Assembly: GCA_007280375.1 (NCBI GenBank)
Contig: QYQG01000094.1
Location: forward strand, 1 to 38,461
DNA from: Betaproteobacteria bacterium
GTDB lineage: Bacteria; Pseudomonadota; Gammaproteobacteria; Burkholderiales; Thiobacillaceae
Length of the DNA: 38,461 bases
Direction of reading: 5' to 3'
Below are positions 18,067 through 26,841 of the stretch, piece by piece (the first letter of the stretch is position 1; the number at the start of each line of letters is the position of its first letter). The position numbers were made by a program, and so were the translations under genes. The notes under the pieces are model-generated. The model was not told the origin of the DNA. It searched no databases and saw only the letters and a program-made list of their open reading frames with translations.

Positions 18067-19953
18067 TTACCCCGCCAGCGCCCGTGCGATGCGGTCTTTC
18101 GCTACGGTGGTGCGCGGCACGCGCATATCGAACCAGTCGCGCACATCGGTGTCTAGGCCGATGCCGTGCATGTAGTTGTAGATCGCCTTGGACAAGGCCA
18201 CGCCCAAACGCGCATGGTCGACGCCGGTCGGGTCGGTGAACGGGACATCGTTGCGGGCAAATCCACCCGCTGGCAAGGGCTGCAACTGGATGCCATATTC
18301 CGTGGGATTTAACCCCACCGGCGAGTGCACCGTGCAGGCGAAACGATGAAAAAATCCCGACTGGATGCAGCCCTCGACAAACAATTGCCGCACCAGCTCC
18401 AGCGCGTCCACCGTGTCCTGCACCGTCTGGGTCGGAAAACCATACATCAGATAGGCGTGCACCAAGACACCCTGTTCGCTAAAGGCGTGCGTCACCCGCG
18501 CCACTTGGTCCACCGAGACGCCCTTTTTCATCAAGGCCAAGAGACGATCAGAGGCCACCTCTAGCCCGCCCGAGACCGCGATACAGCCGCTCTCCGCCAG
18601 TTGTTCGCACAAGGCGGGCGTGAACGATTTCTCAAAACGGATATTGCCCCACCACGAGATCGCGCGGTTACGCCGTTGCAGCTCCTCGGCGAGCGACTTC
18701 AAGGCCTTGGGCGGCGCGGCCTCATCGACAAAATGAAAACCGGTCTGCCCGGTCTCGGCAATCACCGCCTCGATGCGATCAACCAGCGTGGTCGCCGCCA
18801 CGCCATCATAACGGCTAATGTAATCGAGGCTGACATCGCAAAAGCTGCATTTCTTCCAGTAACAGCCATGCGCCACCGTGAGCTTGTTCCAGCGCCCATC
18901 GGACCAGAGCCGGTGCATGGGGTTGAGCATGTCGAGTAAGGACAGATAACGGTCTAGCGGCAGGCCGTCCCAGGTCGGTGTGCCCACCTCGGCGAAGGCG
19001 ATATCGGCATCCGCGCAGGTGGCATAACGCACCACGCCATCTACGCGATGAAAGGTGCGCAACAGCGGCGCGGCCGGGTCATCTAAATGTGCCAACAGGT
19101 TGAGGATGGGCCGCTCACCGTCGTCCAAGGTGACAAAATCGACAAAATCAAAGACGCGCGGATCGGACAACTCGCGCAATTCGGTGTTCACAAAGCCGCC
19201 GCCCAGCGCGATGACGATGGCCGGGTCGTGCGCCTTGATCGTCTGCGCGATGCGTAACGCGGCATAGACCGAACCGGGGAACGGCACGGACAAGAGCACC
19301 ACATCCGGACGATGCTGCCGGATAGCGGCCACGGTCAACTGCTGTAGCGTGCGGTCTAGCCAATTCGGCGCGGCGACCATGGCCTCCGCCAAGGGGTCAA
19401 AACTCGCCTGACTCTGCGCCAGCGATTCGGCATAACGGACAAACTCAAAACGCGCATCGACCGCCTCGCGCAGACAATCGGCTAGGTCGTTGAGATACAA
19501 GGTCGCCAGATGCCGCGCCCGATCGTGTACGCCCAACGCGCCAAAGGCCCACGCCAACGGATCGCCCGCCTCGGTCTCCGCGTAGTTGTCCATCGCATCA
19601 AAACGCGGCCCTTCCGGCAAGAAACCGCCGCTCGCGATCCGAAACGCCAGCGACGGGTCGCGTCCCTGCAAAAAGGCGATGGCAGGCGCGATAGTCGCCT
19701 GATGGCGCGAAAACTGCGTCAAAAAAACCTGCACCGTCTCCGAACGCGTCGCCTCCGGCAAGGCCTCGGCGTGAACCCGTAGCTGTTCTACGCCGGCGGG
19801 CGAAAAGATCGCCAAGACCAAGGCCAGCGCAAGGTCTTCCTGCACCGCATCGACCCCGCGCGAACGCAAAAACCCCGTCAAATAGGCCGTCGAAGGATAC
19901 GGCGTATTGAGTTGCGTCATCGGCGGGATGATCGCTAAGACGCGCAAGCCCAT
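18067..19953 (-). CDS. B12-binding-domain-type radical SAM protein, unknown function
   Basis: MGLRVLAIIPPMTQLNTPYPSTAYLTGFLRSRG N-terminus; AHGCYWKKCSFCDVSLDYI cluster motif; TAATG overlap with upstream gene. Confidence 0.85.
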   Translation of the reverse strand: MGLRVLAIIPPMTQLNTPYPSTAYLTGFLRSRGVDAVQEDLALALVLAIFSPAGVEQLRVHAEALPEATRSETVQVFLTQFSRHQATIAPAIAFLQGRDPSLAFRIASGGFLPEGPRFDAMDNYAETEAGDPLAWAFGALGVHDRARHLATLYLNDLADCLREAVDARFEFVRYAESLAQSQASFDPLAEAMVAAPNWLDRTLQQLTVAAIRQHRPDVVLLSVPFPGSVYAALRIAQTIKAHDPAIVIALGGGFVNTELRELSDPRVFDFVDFVTLDDGERPILNLLAHLDDPAAPLLRTFHRVDGVVRYATCADADIAFAEVGTPTWDGLPLDRYLSLLDMLNPMHRLWSDGRWNKLTVAHGCYWKKCSFCDVSLDYISRYDGVAATTLVDRIEAVIAETGQTGFHFVDEAAPPKALKSLAEELQRRNRAISWWGNIRFEKSFTPALCEQLAESGCIAVSGGLEVASDRLLALMKKGVSVDQVARVTHAFSEQGVLVHAYLMYGFPTQTVQDTVDALELVRQLFVEGCIQSGFFHRFACTVHSPVGLNPTEYGIQLQPLPAGGFARNDVPFTDPTGVDHARLGVALSKAIYNYMHGIGLDTDVRDWFDMRVPRTTVAKDRIARALAG

Positions 19954-21584
19954 TAAGCACCGTCCTTTAGCATCGCCAAGGCCACCGCCTCCGCCACGCG
20001 GACGCCATCGACCGCCGCCGACAAGATGCCGCCCGCATAGCCCGCGCCCTCACCCGCAGGAAACAAGCCGCGCGTGTTGACGCTCTGACAGCCCGCATCG
20101 CGCGTGATGCGTAGCGGCGACGAGGTGCGCGTCTCGACCCCGGTCAACAACGCGTCCGCCATCGCAAAACCCTTGATCTCTTTGTCAAAGGCAACAATCG
20201 CCTCCTTCAAGGCCTCCACCACAAACGGCGGCACACAGCTTGATAGATCGGTCATCCGCACCCCCGGTTGATAGGACGGCTCCACCTCGCCCACGGCCAC
20301 GGACGGCCGCCCCGCCAGAAAATCGCCCACCCGTTGCGCCGGTGCGCGGTAATCGCCACCGCCCGCCACAAAGGCCTGCGCCTCCCACTGGCGTTGGAAG
20401 GCGATCCCCGCCAAAGGGTCGTTGCTCGGAAAATCCTCGGGCCGCACCTCGACCACCAAGGCCGCATTGGCGTTGCGCTCGGCGCGTGAATACTGGCTCA
20501 TCCCGTTGGTCACCACCTGCCCCGGCTCAGAACACGAGGCCACCACCTGACCGCCCGGACACATGCAAAAACTATAGGCCGCGCGCCCGTTGGCGCAGTG
20601 ATGCACCAACTTGTAGTCCGCCGCACCGAGCCTATCCTTCGTCGCCACCTCGGTAGCCGCCGCACCAAAACGCGCCTGATCGATCAATGTCTGCGGATGC
20701 TCAATACGCAGACCGATCGAAAACGACTTTGCCTCCATGAACACCCCCTGCGCATGGAGCCGTTCAAAGGTATCGCGCGCGCTATGGCCGATCGCCAACA
20801 CCACATGGTTTGTTGCGATGTGCTCGCCGCTGGCCAAGGTCACGCCCCGCACTGCGCCCGCCACGATATCCAACCCCTCCACCCGTTGCCCAAAACGCAC
20901 CTCACCGCCCAAGGCGATAATCTCTGCGCGCATCCGCTCCACCATCTTCACCAAGCGAAAAGTACCGATATGCGGCTTGCTAAGAAACAGGATCTCCTCC
21001 GGCGCACCGGCCGCGACAAACTCGTTTAGAACCTTGCGCCCGTAATGCTGCGGATCTTTGATCTGCGTATAGAGCTTGCCGTCCGAGAAGGTCCCCGCGC
21101 CGCCCTCGCCAAACTGCACATTCGACTCCGGGTTCAACACCCCCTCGCGCCACAGCCCCCAAGTATCCTTCGTGCGTTCACGCACCGCCTTGCCGCGTTC
21201 TAAGATGATCGGCCGAAAGCCCATCTGCGCCAACAGCAGACCGGCCAACAAACCACACGGCCCCGTACCCACCACCACCGGCCGCTGCGTCAAACCCGCC
21301 GGCGCGTGGGCGACCACGCGATACGCCATATCCGGTGTCGGGCCGATATTCGCCATGTGGTTATCCCGCGTCAGGCGTTGCAGCACCGCCGCCTCATCGC
21401 GCACGGTCACATCAACGCTAAAGACAAACACGATAGCCGAGCGCTTGCGCGCATCGTAGCCGCGCCGGAACACGGTGTAGTCCACGATTTCATCGGGAGC
21501 GATGACCAACCGCCGCACGATCGCGGCGGCGATGTCTGTCTCGACATACGCGAGCGGTAGTTTGATCTGAGTCAGGCGCAGCAT
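19953..21584 (-). CDS. FAD-dependent oxidoreductase
   Basis: VVVGTGPCGLLAGLLLAQMGFRPIILERG nucleotide-binding motif; NVQFGEGGAGTFSDGKLYT; GEGAGYAGGILSAAVDG. Confidence 0.88.
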   Translation of the reverse strand: MLRLTQIKLPLAYVETDIAAAIVRRLVIAPDEIVDYTVFRRGYDARKRSAIVFVFSVDVTVRDEAAVLQRLTRDNHMANIGPTPDMAYRVVAHAPAGLTQRPVVVGTGPCGLLAGLLLAQMGFRPIILERGKAVRERTKDTWGLWREGVLNPESNVQFGEGGAGTFSDGKLYTQIKDPQHYGRKVLNEFVAAGAPEEILFLSKPHIGTFRLVKMVERMRAEIIALGGEVRFGQRVEGLDIVAGAVRGVTLASGEHIATNHVVLAIGHSARDTFERLHAQGVFMEAKSFSIGLRIEHPQTLIDQARFGAAATEVATKDRLGAADYKLVHHCANGRAAYSFCMCPGGQVVASCSEPGQVVTNGMSQYSRAERNANAALVVEVRPEDFPSNDPLAGIAFQRQWEAQAFVAGGGDYRAPAQRVGDFLAGRPSVAVGEVEPSYQPGVRMTDLSSCVPPFVVEALKEAIVAFDKEIKGFAMADALLTGVETRTSSPLRITRDAGCQSVNTRGLFPAGEGAGYAGGILSAAVDGVRVAEAVALAMLKDGA

Positions 21585-21701
21585 GGTGTCTATCCGGCGG
21601 GGCGCGTAAAGGGTGTCATTCTAACGCGATAGCTCTAATGTTAGGGCGTAGCAACGCACGCGTGGGGTCAGGTCTATATTCGTAGCATGAGAAACCACTG
21701 T

Positions 21702-21762
21702 GGGGCGGGCTTCAGCCCGCCAACGACACACAACCGCTATGGCGGGCTAAAGCCCGCGCCCC
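21702..21762. repeat. REP/BIME-like double hairpin
   Basis: GGGGCGGGCTTCAGCCCGCCA ... TGGCGGGCTAAAGCCCGCGCCCC. Confidence 0.8.
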
Positions 21763-21785
21763 TTCACAGGCGAGACGCCTGCGGG

Positions 21786-22871
21786 TCAATGCAGTGCCGC
21801 TCCGGGGTCGGGGCGGCTGAGACCTTCCATGACCGCACGCGCGGTGTCGGCTTTGCACTGTTCGGCGGCCTTTTGTGCGTCGCGGATCAGGGCCTTGTTC
21901 CAAATCGCGCTGGAGTTGCTCGCTAAGGCGTTGCGGTCTTCGCTGTCGCCCAAGGTGGGGTAGAAGATGCGCCGCGCCCGTGCCGTGTCAAACCACCACG
22001 CGTTTTGCGCCGCGTATTCGTAGCCCAAGGGCATCAGCGCCGCGCCCATCTCCAAGGCATCACCCGCCGCACCGATAAATCCAGCCGCCGCGAGTCGTTC
22101 GATCACAACGGGCGCATCGACCAGAGCGATATGCGCGGTGTAGAGATAATGACTACGCCGCAAAGTCCAAGCGACCTCGCCATCGGGGTCGCTCTCCTTC
22201 TCCGGCGCCTCGGCCGCCGGTGTGCCCAAGGCATTGACATGGTGCATCACCAAGCCGGCGGGATGCGCCAGCATGGGCGGATTGCGTCCTTCAATGTAAT
22301 TGACCACGCTAAAGTGCAGCCGCAGATGCGCCTCGAGCGCGAAGACCTGCTCAGTCGCCCACGCCTGATGCAGGTCAAACAAGGCCATCAAGCGGTCGGC
22401 CGCGACGGGCAACAGCAGCGTGAGTTGATAGCCATCCGGAAACGCGCTGACCACGGCATCCTCCTCGCGATGCGGAAAGACACGCACATTCCATTGCGCC
22501 TCCAGCCGTTCGGCCAAACGCCGCATCCACGCCTCGGGGTGGATGTTTTGCACCGTCTGCGCCAACTCGCTAAAGGCCTCCGCCGTGACCAAGGTGACCG
22601 CCTCCTCGCCCATCCACTGCAACTCCAAGGAAGATAAATGCCCGGCATGACGAAACCGCGTCAGGCCATCCGGCGAACGCCAATCGGCACGCCAACCCTT
22701 TTTCTCCAGCCGAAAAGAATCGGCCTCCAAACGGCCCATAAAGAGTCGGTCAGGCAGATCGGCCGCCGTCTTGACCGCATCAAACCGCGCCACCGGCAGG
22801 GTGACGGGATGGTCCACCCTTGGCATACGGATGAGTTTCGGAAAGATAGGCGCACTCATGGACACACTCAT
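21786..22871 (-). CDS. Protein of unknown function in the EBP-associated operon
   Basis: Long ORF; start at MSVSMSAPIFPKL (22871) overlaps the Rieske stop; no family recognised. Confidence 0.7.
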   Translation of the reverse strand: MSVSMSAPIFPKLIRMPRVDHPVTLPVARFDAVKTAADLPDRLFMGRLEADSFRLEKKGWRADWRSPDGLTRFRHAGHLSSLELQWMGEEAVTLVTAEAFSELAQTVQNIHPEAWMRRLAERLEAQWNVRVFPHREEDAVVSAFPDGYQLTLLLPVAADRLMALFDLHQAWATEQVFALEAHLRLHFSVVNYIEGRNPPMLAHPAGLVMHHVNALGTPAAEAPEKESDPDGEVAWTLRRSHYLYTAHIALVDAPVVIERLAAAGFIGAAGDALEMGAALMPLGYEYAAQNAWWFDTARARRIFYPTLGDSEDRNALASNSSAIWNKALIRDAQKAAEQCKADTARAVMEGLSRPDPGAALH

Positions 22872-23179
22872 ACAACAACCTCCACCCAAATCTGCCCGGC
22901 TTCGATCCGGGTCGGATAGGTCTTTAAGGCGCAATCGGCCGGTTCGTTGCAGGGCTGACCGTTGGCCAGATCAAACCAACTGCCGTGCAGCGAACACTTA
23001 ATGCGGTCACCCTTGACGCAGCCAAAGGCGAGCGAATAGTCCTCGTGCGTACAGTCTTCGGCTATGCAGAAATAACCCGTCTGACCATGACAGAGCAACA
23101 ATCGCTGACCGGCCACGACGACCCGTTGCATCGCCAAGGGGGCCAGTTCGCCCGCGCCAGCTACCGCGACCCAGCCCAT
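22868..23179 (-). CDS. Rieske [2Fe-2S] ferredoxin (NirD/BphF-like)
   Basis: CTHEDYSLAFG...CSLHGSWFDLANGQP. Confidence 0.9.
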   Translation of the reverse strand: MGWVAVAGAGELAPLAMQRVVVAGQRLLLCHGQTGYFCIAEDCTHEDYSLAFGCVKGDRIKCSLHGSWFDLANGQPCNEPADCALKTYPTRIEAGQIWVEVVV

Positions 23180-24300
23180 CAGCGCACCCGCGCCACGGCA
23201 CGACCAGAATCGAGCACCGCACGCACCTGCGTCATCGCATCAAGCAGGCTAGGTGCACGGCGCGTCTGCACCATAATCAAGGCCGCCGTCAGGGCCAACG
23301 AGTCATAGGTCGGGCCGGTCTCGCCACCCAGCGCGGCCATGCCCACCTTCGCGGCCGCGGCCGCCGTTGCCGCGACATCGACCATGATGGCTACTTCGTC
23401 GCCGGCTCGCTCCGACTTGGGCAGGTCCTCCGGCAACGGCACGGAGCGCACCGACTGCTGGATACCCAAGGCAATCGGATCGACATCGGCCAGGGCCAAT
23501 TCGCCCCGGTCTTGATAGAGGTGATATTTACCCGCCTGCCGCAACGACGGGATCACGCCGCCCTCGACACCGCGGATGATGAGGCCCGAATCAAAGCCCG
23601 CATGGCGCGCCAACATGGCATAGATCGGCGGATAGGGTTTATGCACAAAACCGGTGACAAAGTGCGTGTGCTTACGCCCCGCGATCGGCCGTGCGCAGAC
23701 CTCAATCGTCGTCAGCACTTGGCGTTTAATCATGCGCTGACGCAGCGGCACGAGGGCGTGCAGGCCCGGGCAATACTGCGCCTGATCGAGGTACGACCAG
23801 CCCAACGCCGGGTCGGCCAGCCGCGCCGCCGCCGCCGTCGGCGACAGATCGACCGGAACCCCCGCCGCCGCCAGCACATGCCGCGCCGTCACGCCGAACT
23901 TAGGGCCGATCTCCTGCGCGCTGTGCGACACCGCCGGCAAACCGAGCTCAGCCAACAACGGGCCTAAGAACGGTGCGGCCGGCAGACACCGGTTATAGCC
24001 ATCATAGGGGTCAGCGATATCGACTACCTCATCGACCGTCGCCGTCACCCGCTGCGTCGCATTTAGCACAGCATCCAGCACGCCCTTGTTCTCGTCCATC
24101 GTCTCGCGTTTCATGCGCAAGGCGATAAAAAAGATCGCCGCCTGCACCGCGTCCACATGGCCGGCGAGGATCCCCGCCATGCCCTGCGCGGCCTCCTCTT
24201 GCGAGATATTCTTGGACAACTCCGGGCCCGTCGCCACACGCTGGATGATGGAATGCATCACACGCTGATAGTCAGCGGGGGTCATGGCCTCGGTATTCAT
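23179..24300 (-). CDS. Anthranilate phosphoribosyltransferase-like protein (TrpD2/YbiB type)
   Basis: NISQEEAAQGMAGIL, ALRMKRETMDENKG, DIADPYDGYNR, YDSLALTAALIM; no other trp genes here. Confidence 0.75.
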   Translation of the reverse strand: MNTEAMTPADYQRVMHSIIQRVATGPELSKNISQEEAAQGMAGILAGHVDAVQAAIFFIALRMKRETMDENKGVLDAVLNATQRVTATVDEVVDIADPYDGYNRCLPAAPFLGPLLAELGLPAVSHSAQEIGPKFGVTARHVLAAAGVPVDLSPTAAAARLADPALGWSYLDQAQYCPGLHALVPLRQRMIKRQVLTTIEVCARPIAGRKHTHFVTGFVHKPYPPIYAMLARHAGFDSGLIIRGVEGGVIPSLRQAGKYHLYQDRGELALADVDPIALGIQQSVRSVPLPEDLPKSERAGDEVAIMVDVAATAAAAAKVGMAALGGETGPTYDSLALTAALIMVQTRRAPSLLDAMTQVRAVLDSGRAVARVR

Positions 24301-24365
24301 AATTAACTCCTAAATTAAGACGCGCAGGATAGTGGCACACAGCCCAGCGGTCAACGCTATGACAA

Positions 24366-25649
24366 CTAGGGTTTTCGCATCTTCCGATACAGTGTCCGCT
24401 CGCTAATGCCCAAGGCCTGCGCGGTGGCCGCACGATCGCCGCCGTGCCGCGCCAAGGTCTGTTGCACCAGGGCGTGCTCGGTCGCCGCAAAACTGGTCGG
24501 ATGCGTCTCAGACACGCCACGCTCCGGCAAGGCCAACGCCGCCACACCTATCGTATCGCCATCGGTCAACAGCACGGCGCGCTCAATCAAGTTGCGCAGT
24601 TCACGCACATTCCCGGGAAAGGGGTAAGCGCGTAACGCCGTCATCGCCGCCGCCTCTAGCCGCAACGATCGCCCCGGCGCGACGCGCGCCAAGAGCATAT
24701 CCACCAACACCGGCAGATCATCGCCACGCGCACGGAGGGGCGGCAAATGGACGGGGAAAACCGCGATCCGATAATACAGATCACGACGAAAGCTCCCCGC
24801 CTCCACCATGGCCGTCAGGTCACGATGCGTTGCGGCCACTAGGCGAAAATCCGCCCGCAAGATCTCCACCCCACCGACGCGGCGAAAAGTCCCCGACTCC
24901 AACAGACGCAACAACTTCACCTGCATCGTCAAGGGGATATCGCCCAACTCATCGAGAAACAGCGTCCCGCCCGCCGCGTGTTCAATCAGGCCCATCTTGC
25001 GCTGATTCGCCCCGGTAAACGCGCCCTTCTCATACCCAAACAGCTCGGATTCAAACAACGATTCGGTAAGACCCGAACACTCCACCGGCACAAAGGGCTG
25101 CTCGCGGCGCGGACTGAGGTGATGCACCGACTGCGCCGCCAACTCCTTGCCCGTCCCTGACTCGCCCAACAACAAGACCGGCGTCATCGCCGGCGCGGCA
25201 CGGTTAATCAGCTCCAACATCCGCAAAAACGGGGGCGAACGGCCCACCATAGCGGTCACCGCAGTCGGTATCGTCTTCCCACCCAAAAACTGCATCCGCT
25301 CGATAAAGGCCGTCACCTCGCCGTGTGCGTCCAACAACGGCACCAATTCCACATCGACATACTCCTCGCCATTCGGCGTGTGATGCAGGTGCAACACCCG
25401 ATTCGGCTGGCGATCCTTCAAGGCGCCCTGCAAAGGGCACGACTCACCGCACTGATCGCACGGCAGCGCGTAATGGTGCGACACCTCGTAGCAAAAACGC
25501 CCCACCCAATCGGCCTCTTGTGTGGCCTCCGTGGCGAAGGTGCGGATATAGGCACGATTGGCGGCCAAGATGCGATACGCGGTATCCACCAAGATGCGCG
25601 GCTCGGGCAAACTGTCAAAAAACGAACGAAATTCGGGGGTGATTTCCAT
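24366..25649 (-). CDS. Sigma54-dependent enhancer-binding protein with N-terminal PAS-like domain
   Basis: [38 protein letters not shown] (GAFTGA loop), [10 protein letters not shown], Fis-type [24 protein letters not shown]; start at MEITPEF. Confidence 0.93.
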   Translation of the reverse strand: MEITPEFRSFFDSLPEPRILVDTAYRILAANRAYIRTFATEATQEADWVGRFCYEVSHHYALPCDQCGESCPLQGALKDRQPNRVLHLHHTPNGEEYVDVELVPLLDAHGEVTAFIERMQFLGGKTIPTAVTAMVGRSPPFLRMLELINRAAPAMTPVLLLGESGTGKELAAQSVHHLSPRREQPFVPVECSGLTESLFESELFGYEKGAFTGANQRKMGLIEHAAGGTLFLDELGDIPLTMQVKLLRLLESGTFRRVGGVEILRADFRLVAATHRDLTAMVEAGSFRRDLYYRIAVFPVHLPPLRARGDDLPVLVDMLLARVAPGRSLRLEAAAMTALRAYPFPGNVRELRNLIERAVLLTDGDTIGVAALALPERGVSETHPTSFAATEHALVQQTLARHGGDRAATAQALGISERTLYRKMRKP

Positions 25650-25679
25650 ACCGCCATTAAAGCACAACCGCGCCACGCA

Positions 25680-25693
25680 TGACAATAATGTCA
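25680..25693. promoter_or_regulatory. Candidate EBP binding site A
   Basis: TGACA-ATAA-TGTCA perfect dyad. Confidence 0.5.
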
Positions 25694-25701
25694 CCACATA
25701 C

Positions 25702-25715
25702 AGACAAAATCGTCA
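25702..25715. promoter_or_regulatory. Candidate EBP binding site B
   Basis: AGACAAAATCGTCA, same GAC-N6-GTC core, centre 22 bp from site A. Confidence 0.45.
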
Positions 25716-25788
25716 TACGCGCCAAGCACAACGCACAGCACAAAAACACAACGCCATGTTTTTCAAGCGTAAAAATACTTTATCGCGC

Positions 25789-25805
25789 TTGGCACGCCAT
25801 TTGCT
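25789..25805 (+). promoter_or_regulatory. Sigma54 (-24/-12) promoter
   Basis: TTGGCACGCCATTTGCT; matches YTGGCACG-N4-TTGCW with GG-N10-GC spacing. Confidence 0.8.
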
Positions 25806-25814
25806 GATATATCC

Positions 25815-25937
25815 ATGCAAATCTAGGTTATGGGTCGCATGGGAGGGACACCCAGACCGGTGACCTAGGGATGTGTAGCACTCTCATCTTGTGCAGTATT
25901 TAGGGAGGGGGCCGAAAGGCTCCCTCCCATTTTTTTT
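25815..25937 (+). ncRNA. Candidate sigma54-dependent small RNA or structured leader (about 120 nt)
   Basis: Begins about 11 nt after the -12 GC, ends in terminator T-run; CUAGGU/ACCUAG stem, GCAC/GUGC stem; only ORFs inside are 3 and 13 codons. Confidence 0.55.
25903..25937 (+). terminator. Strong intrinsic terminator
   Basis: GGGAGGGGGCC-GAAA-GGCTCCCTCCC-ATTTTTTTT: 11-bp stem, GNRA loop, 8-T tract. Confidence 0.92.
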
Positions 25938-25979
25938 CTGGCACAATGTTAACCCCCTGAAGCACCATACACCCCACCT

Positions 25980-26396
25980 ATGCAAAGCCACTACGACCTT
26001 ATCGGCGGAGAACCTGCCGTCCATCGAATCACCGAACGGTTTTACGCTCACATGGATGAGCTGCCCGAGACCTACGGCATCCGCAAACTCCACGCCGAAG
26101 ACCTGTCCGGCTCGCAACAAAAACTGTTTGAGTTCCTCTCTGGTTGGCTGGGCGGGCCACAACTCTTTGTCGAACGACACGGCAACCCTATGTTGCGCCG
26201 CCGCCATCTAAACTTCCCCATCAATAGCGACGCGCGCGATCAATGGATGCTCTGTATGCGTCTCGCCCTCGACGAAGTCATCACCGATGTCGCGTTGCGC
26301 GAACACCTATACAATGCGATCCTCAAGTTGGCGGATCACATGCGTAACCAGCAAGATCCGGCCGCCACCCCGTCATGCCCCATTAATCACCATTAA
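25980..26396 (+). CDS. Truncated haemoglobin (group II-like)
   Basis: YDLIGGEPAVHRITERFYAHMDELPE, LSGWLGGPQLFVERHGNPMLRRRHLNFPI, ARDQWMLCMRLALDEV. Confidence 0.9.
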   Translation: MQSHYDLIGGEPAVHRITERFYAHMDELPETYGIRKLHAEDLSGSQQKLFEFLSGWLGGPQLFVERHGNPMLRRRHLNFPINSDARDQWMLCMRLALDEVITDVALREHLYNAILKLADHMRNQQDPAATPSCPINHH

Positions 26397-26445
26397 CCAC
26401 GCCTGAACCTTAATCAGCGCCAAAACCCCCACCGAAAGGAACGCC

Positions 26446-26826
26446 ATGTCATCAACCCCCATGCAACTCGTCGCCGAAGCCCGCACCCAGATCACCGAGA
26501 TCGACCCGCAATCGGCTTGGGACACGATGTCCGGCCCGGTGCAGGTCTTAGATGTCCGCGAGGCGGGCGAATTCGAGGCCGGCCGCATCCCCGGCGCGAT
26601 CAATATCCCGCGCGGCATCTTAGAGTTCCGCATCGGTGAGGTGCAAGAATTCGTCAAAAAAGACACCCCCATCCTGATCTATTGCCGCACCGGCGGGCGC
26701 GCCGCGCTCGCCACCATCCAACTTGCCAAACTCGGCTATAGCGACCTAAAATCCATCACCGGCGGTATCATGGGTTGGCAAGGCGCCAACCTACCGGTCG
26801 AGACCGAAAAGACCAACTACTTCTAA
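26446..26826 (+). CDS. Rhodanese-domain sulfurtransferase
   Basis: VLDVREAGEFEAGRIPGAINIPRG, ILIYCRTGGRAALA active-site Cys. Confidence 0.93.
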   Translation: MSSTPMQLVAEARTQITEIDPQSAWDTMSGPVQVLDVREAGEFEAGRIPGAINIPRGILEFRIGEVQEFVKKDTPILIYCRTGGRAALATIQLAKLGYSDLKSITGGIMGWQGANLPVETEKTNYF

Positions 26827-26841
26827 GCGTAAGGATTCCCC

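Noticed and set aside
25830-25868. 13-codon ORF (ATGGGTCGCATGGGAGGG...TAG) inside the candidate RNA
   Set aside because: No Shine-Dalgarno, very short, overlaps the predicted stem; a leader peptide cannot be excluded but is not supported
25938-25954. Second -24-like element CTGGCACAATGTTAACC before the globin gene
   Set aside because: GG is present but the -12 position reads AC rather than the near-invariant GC
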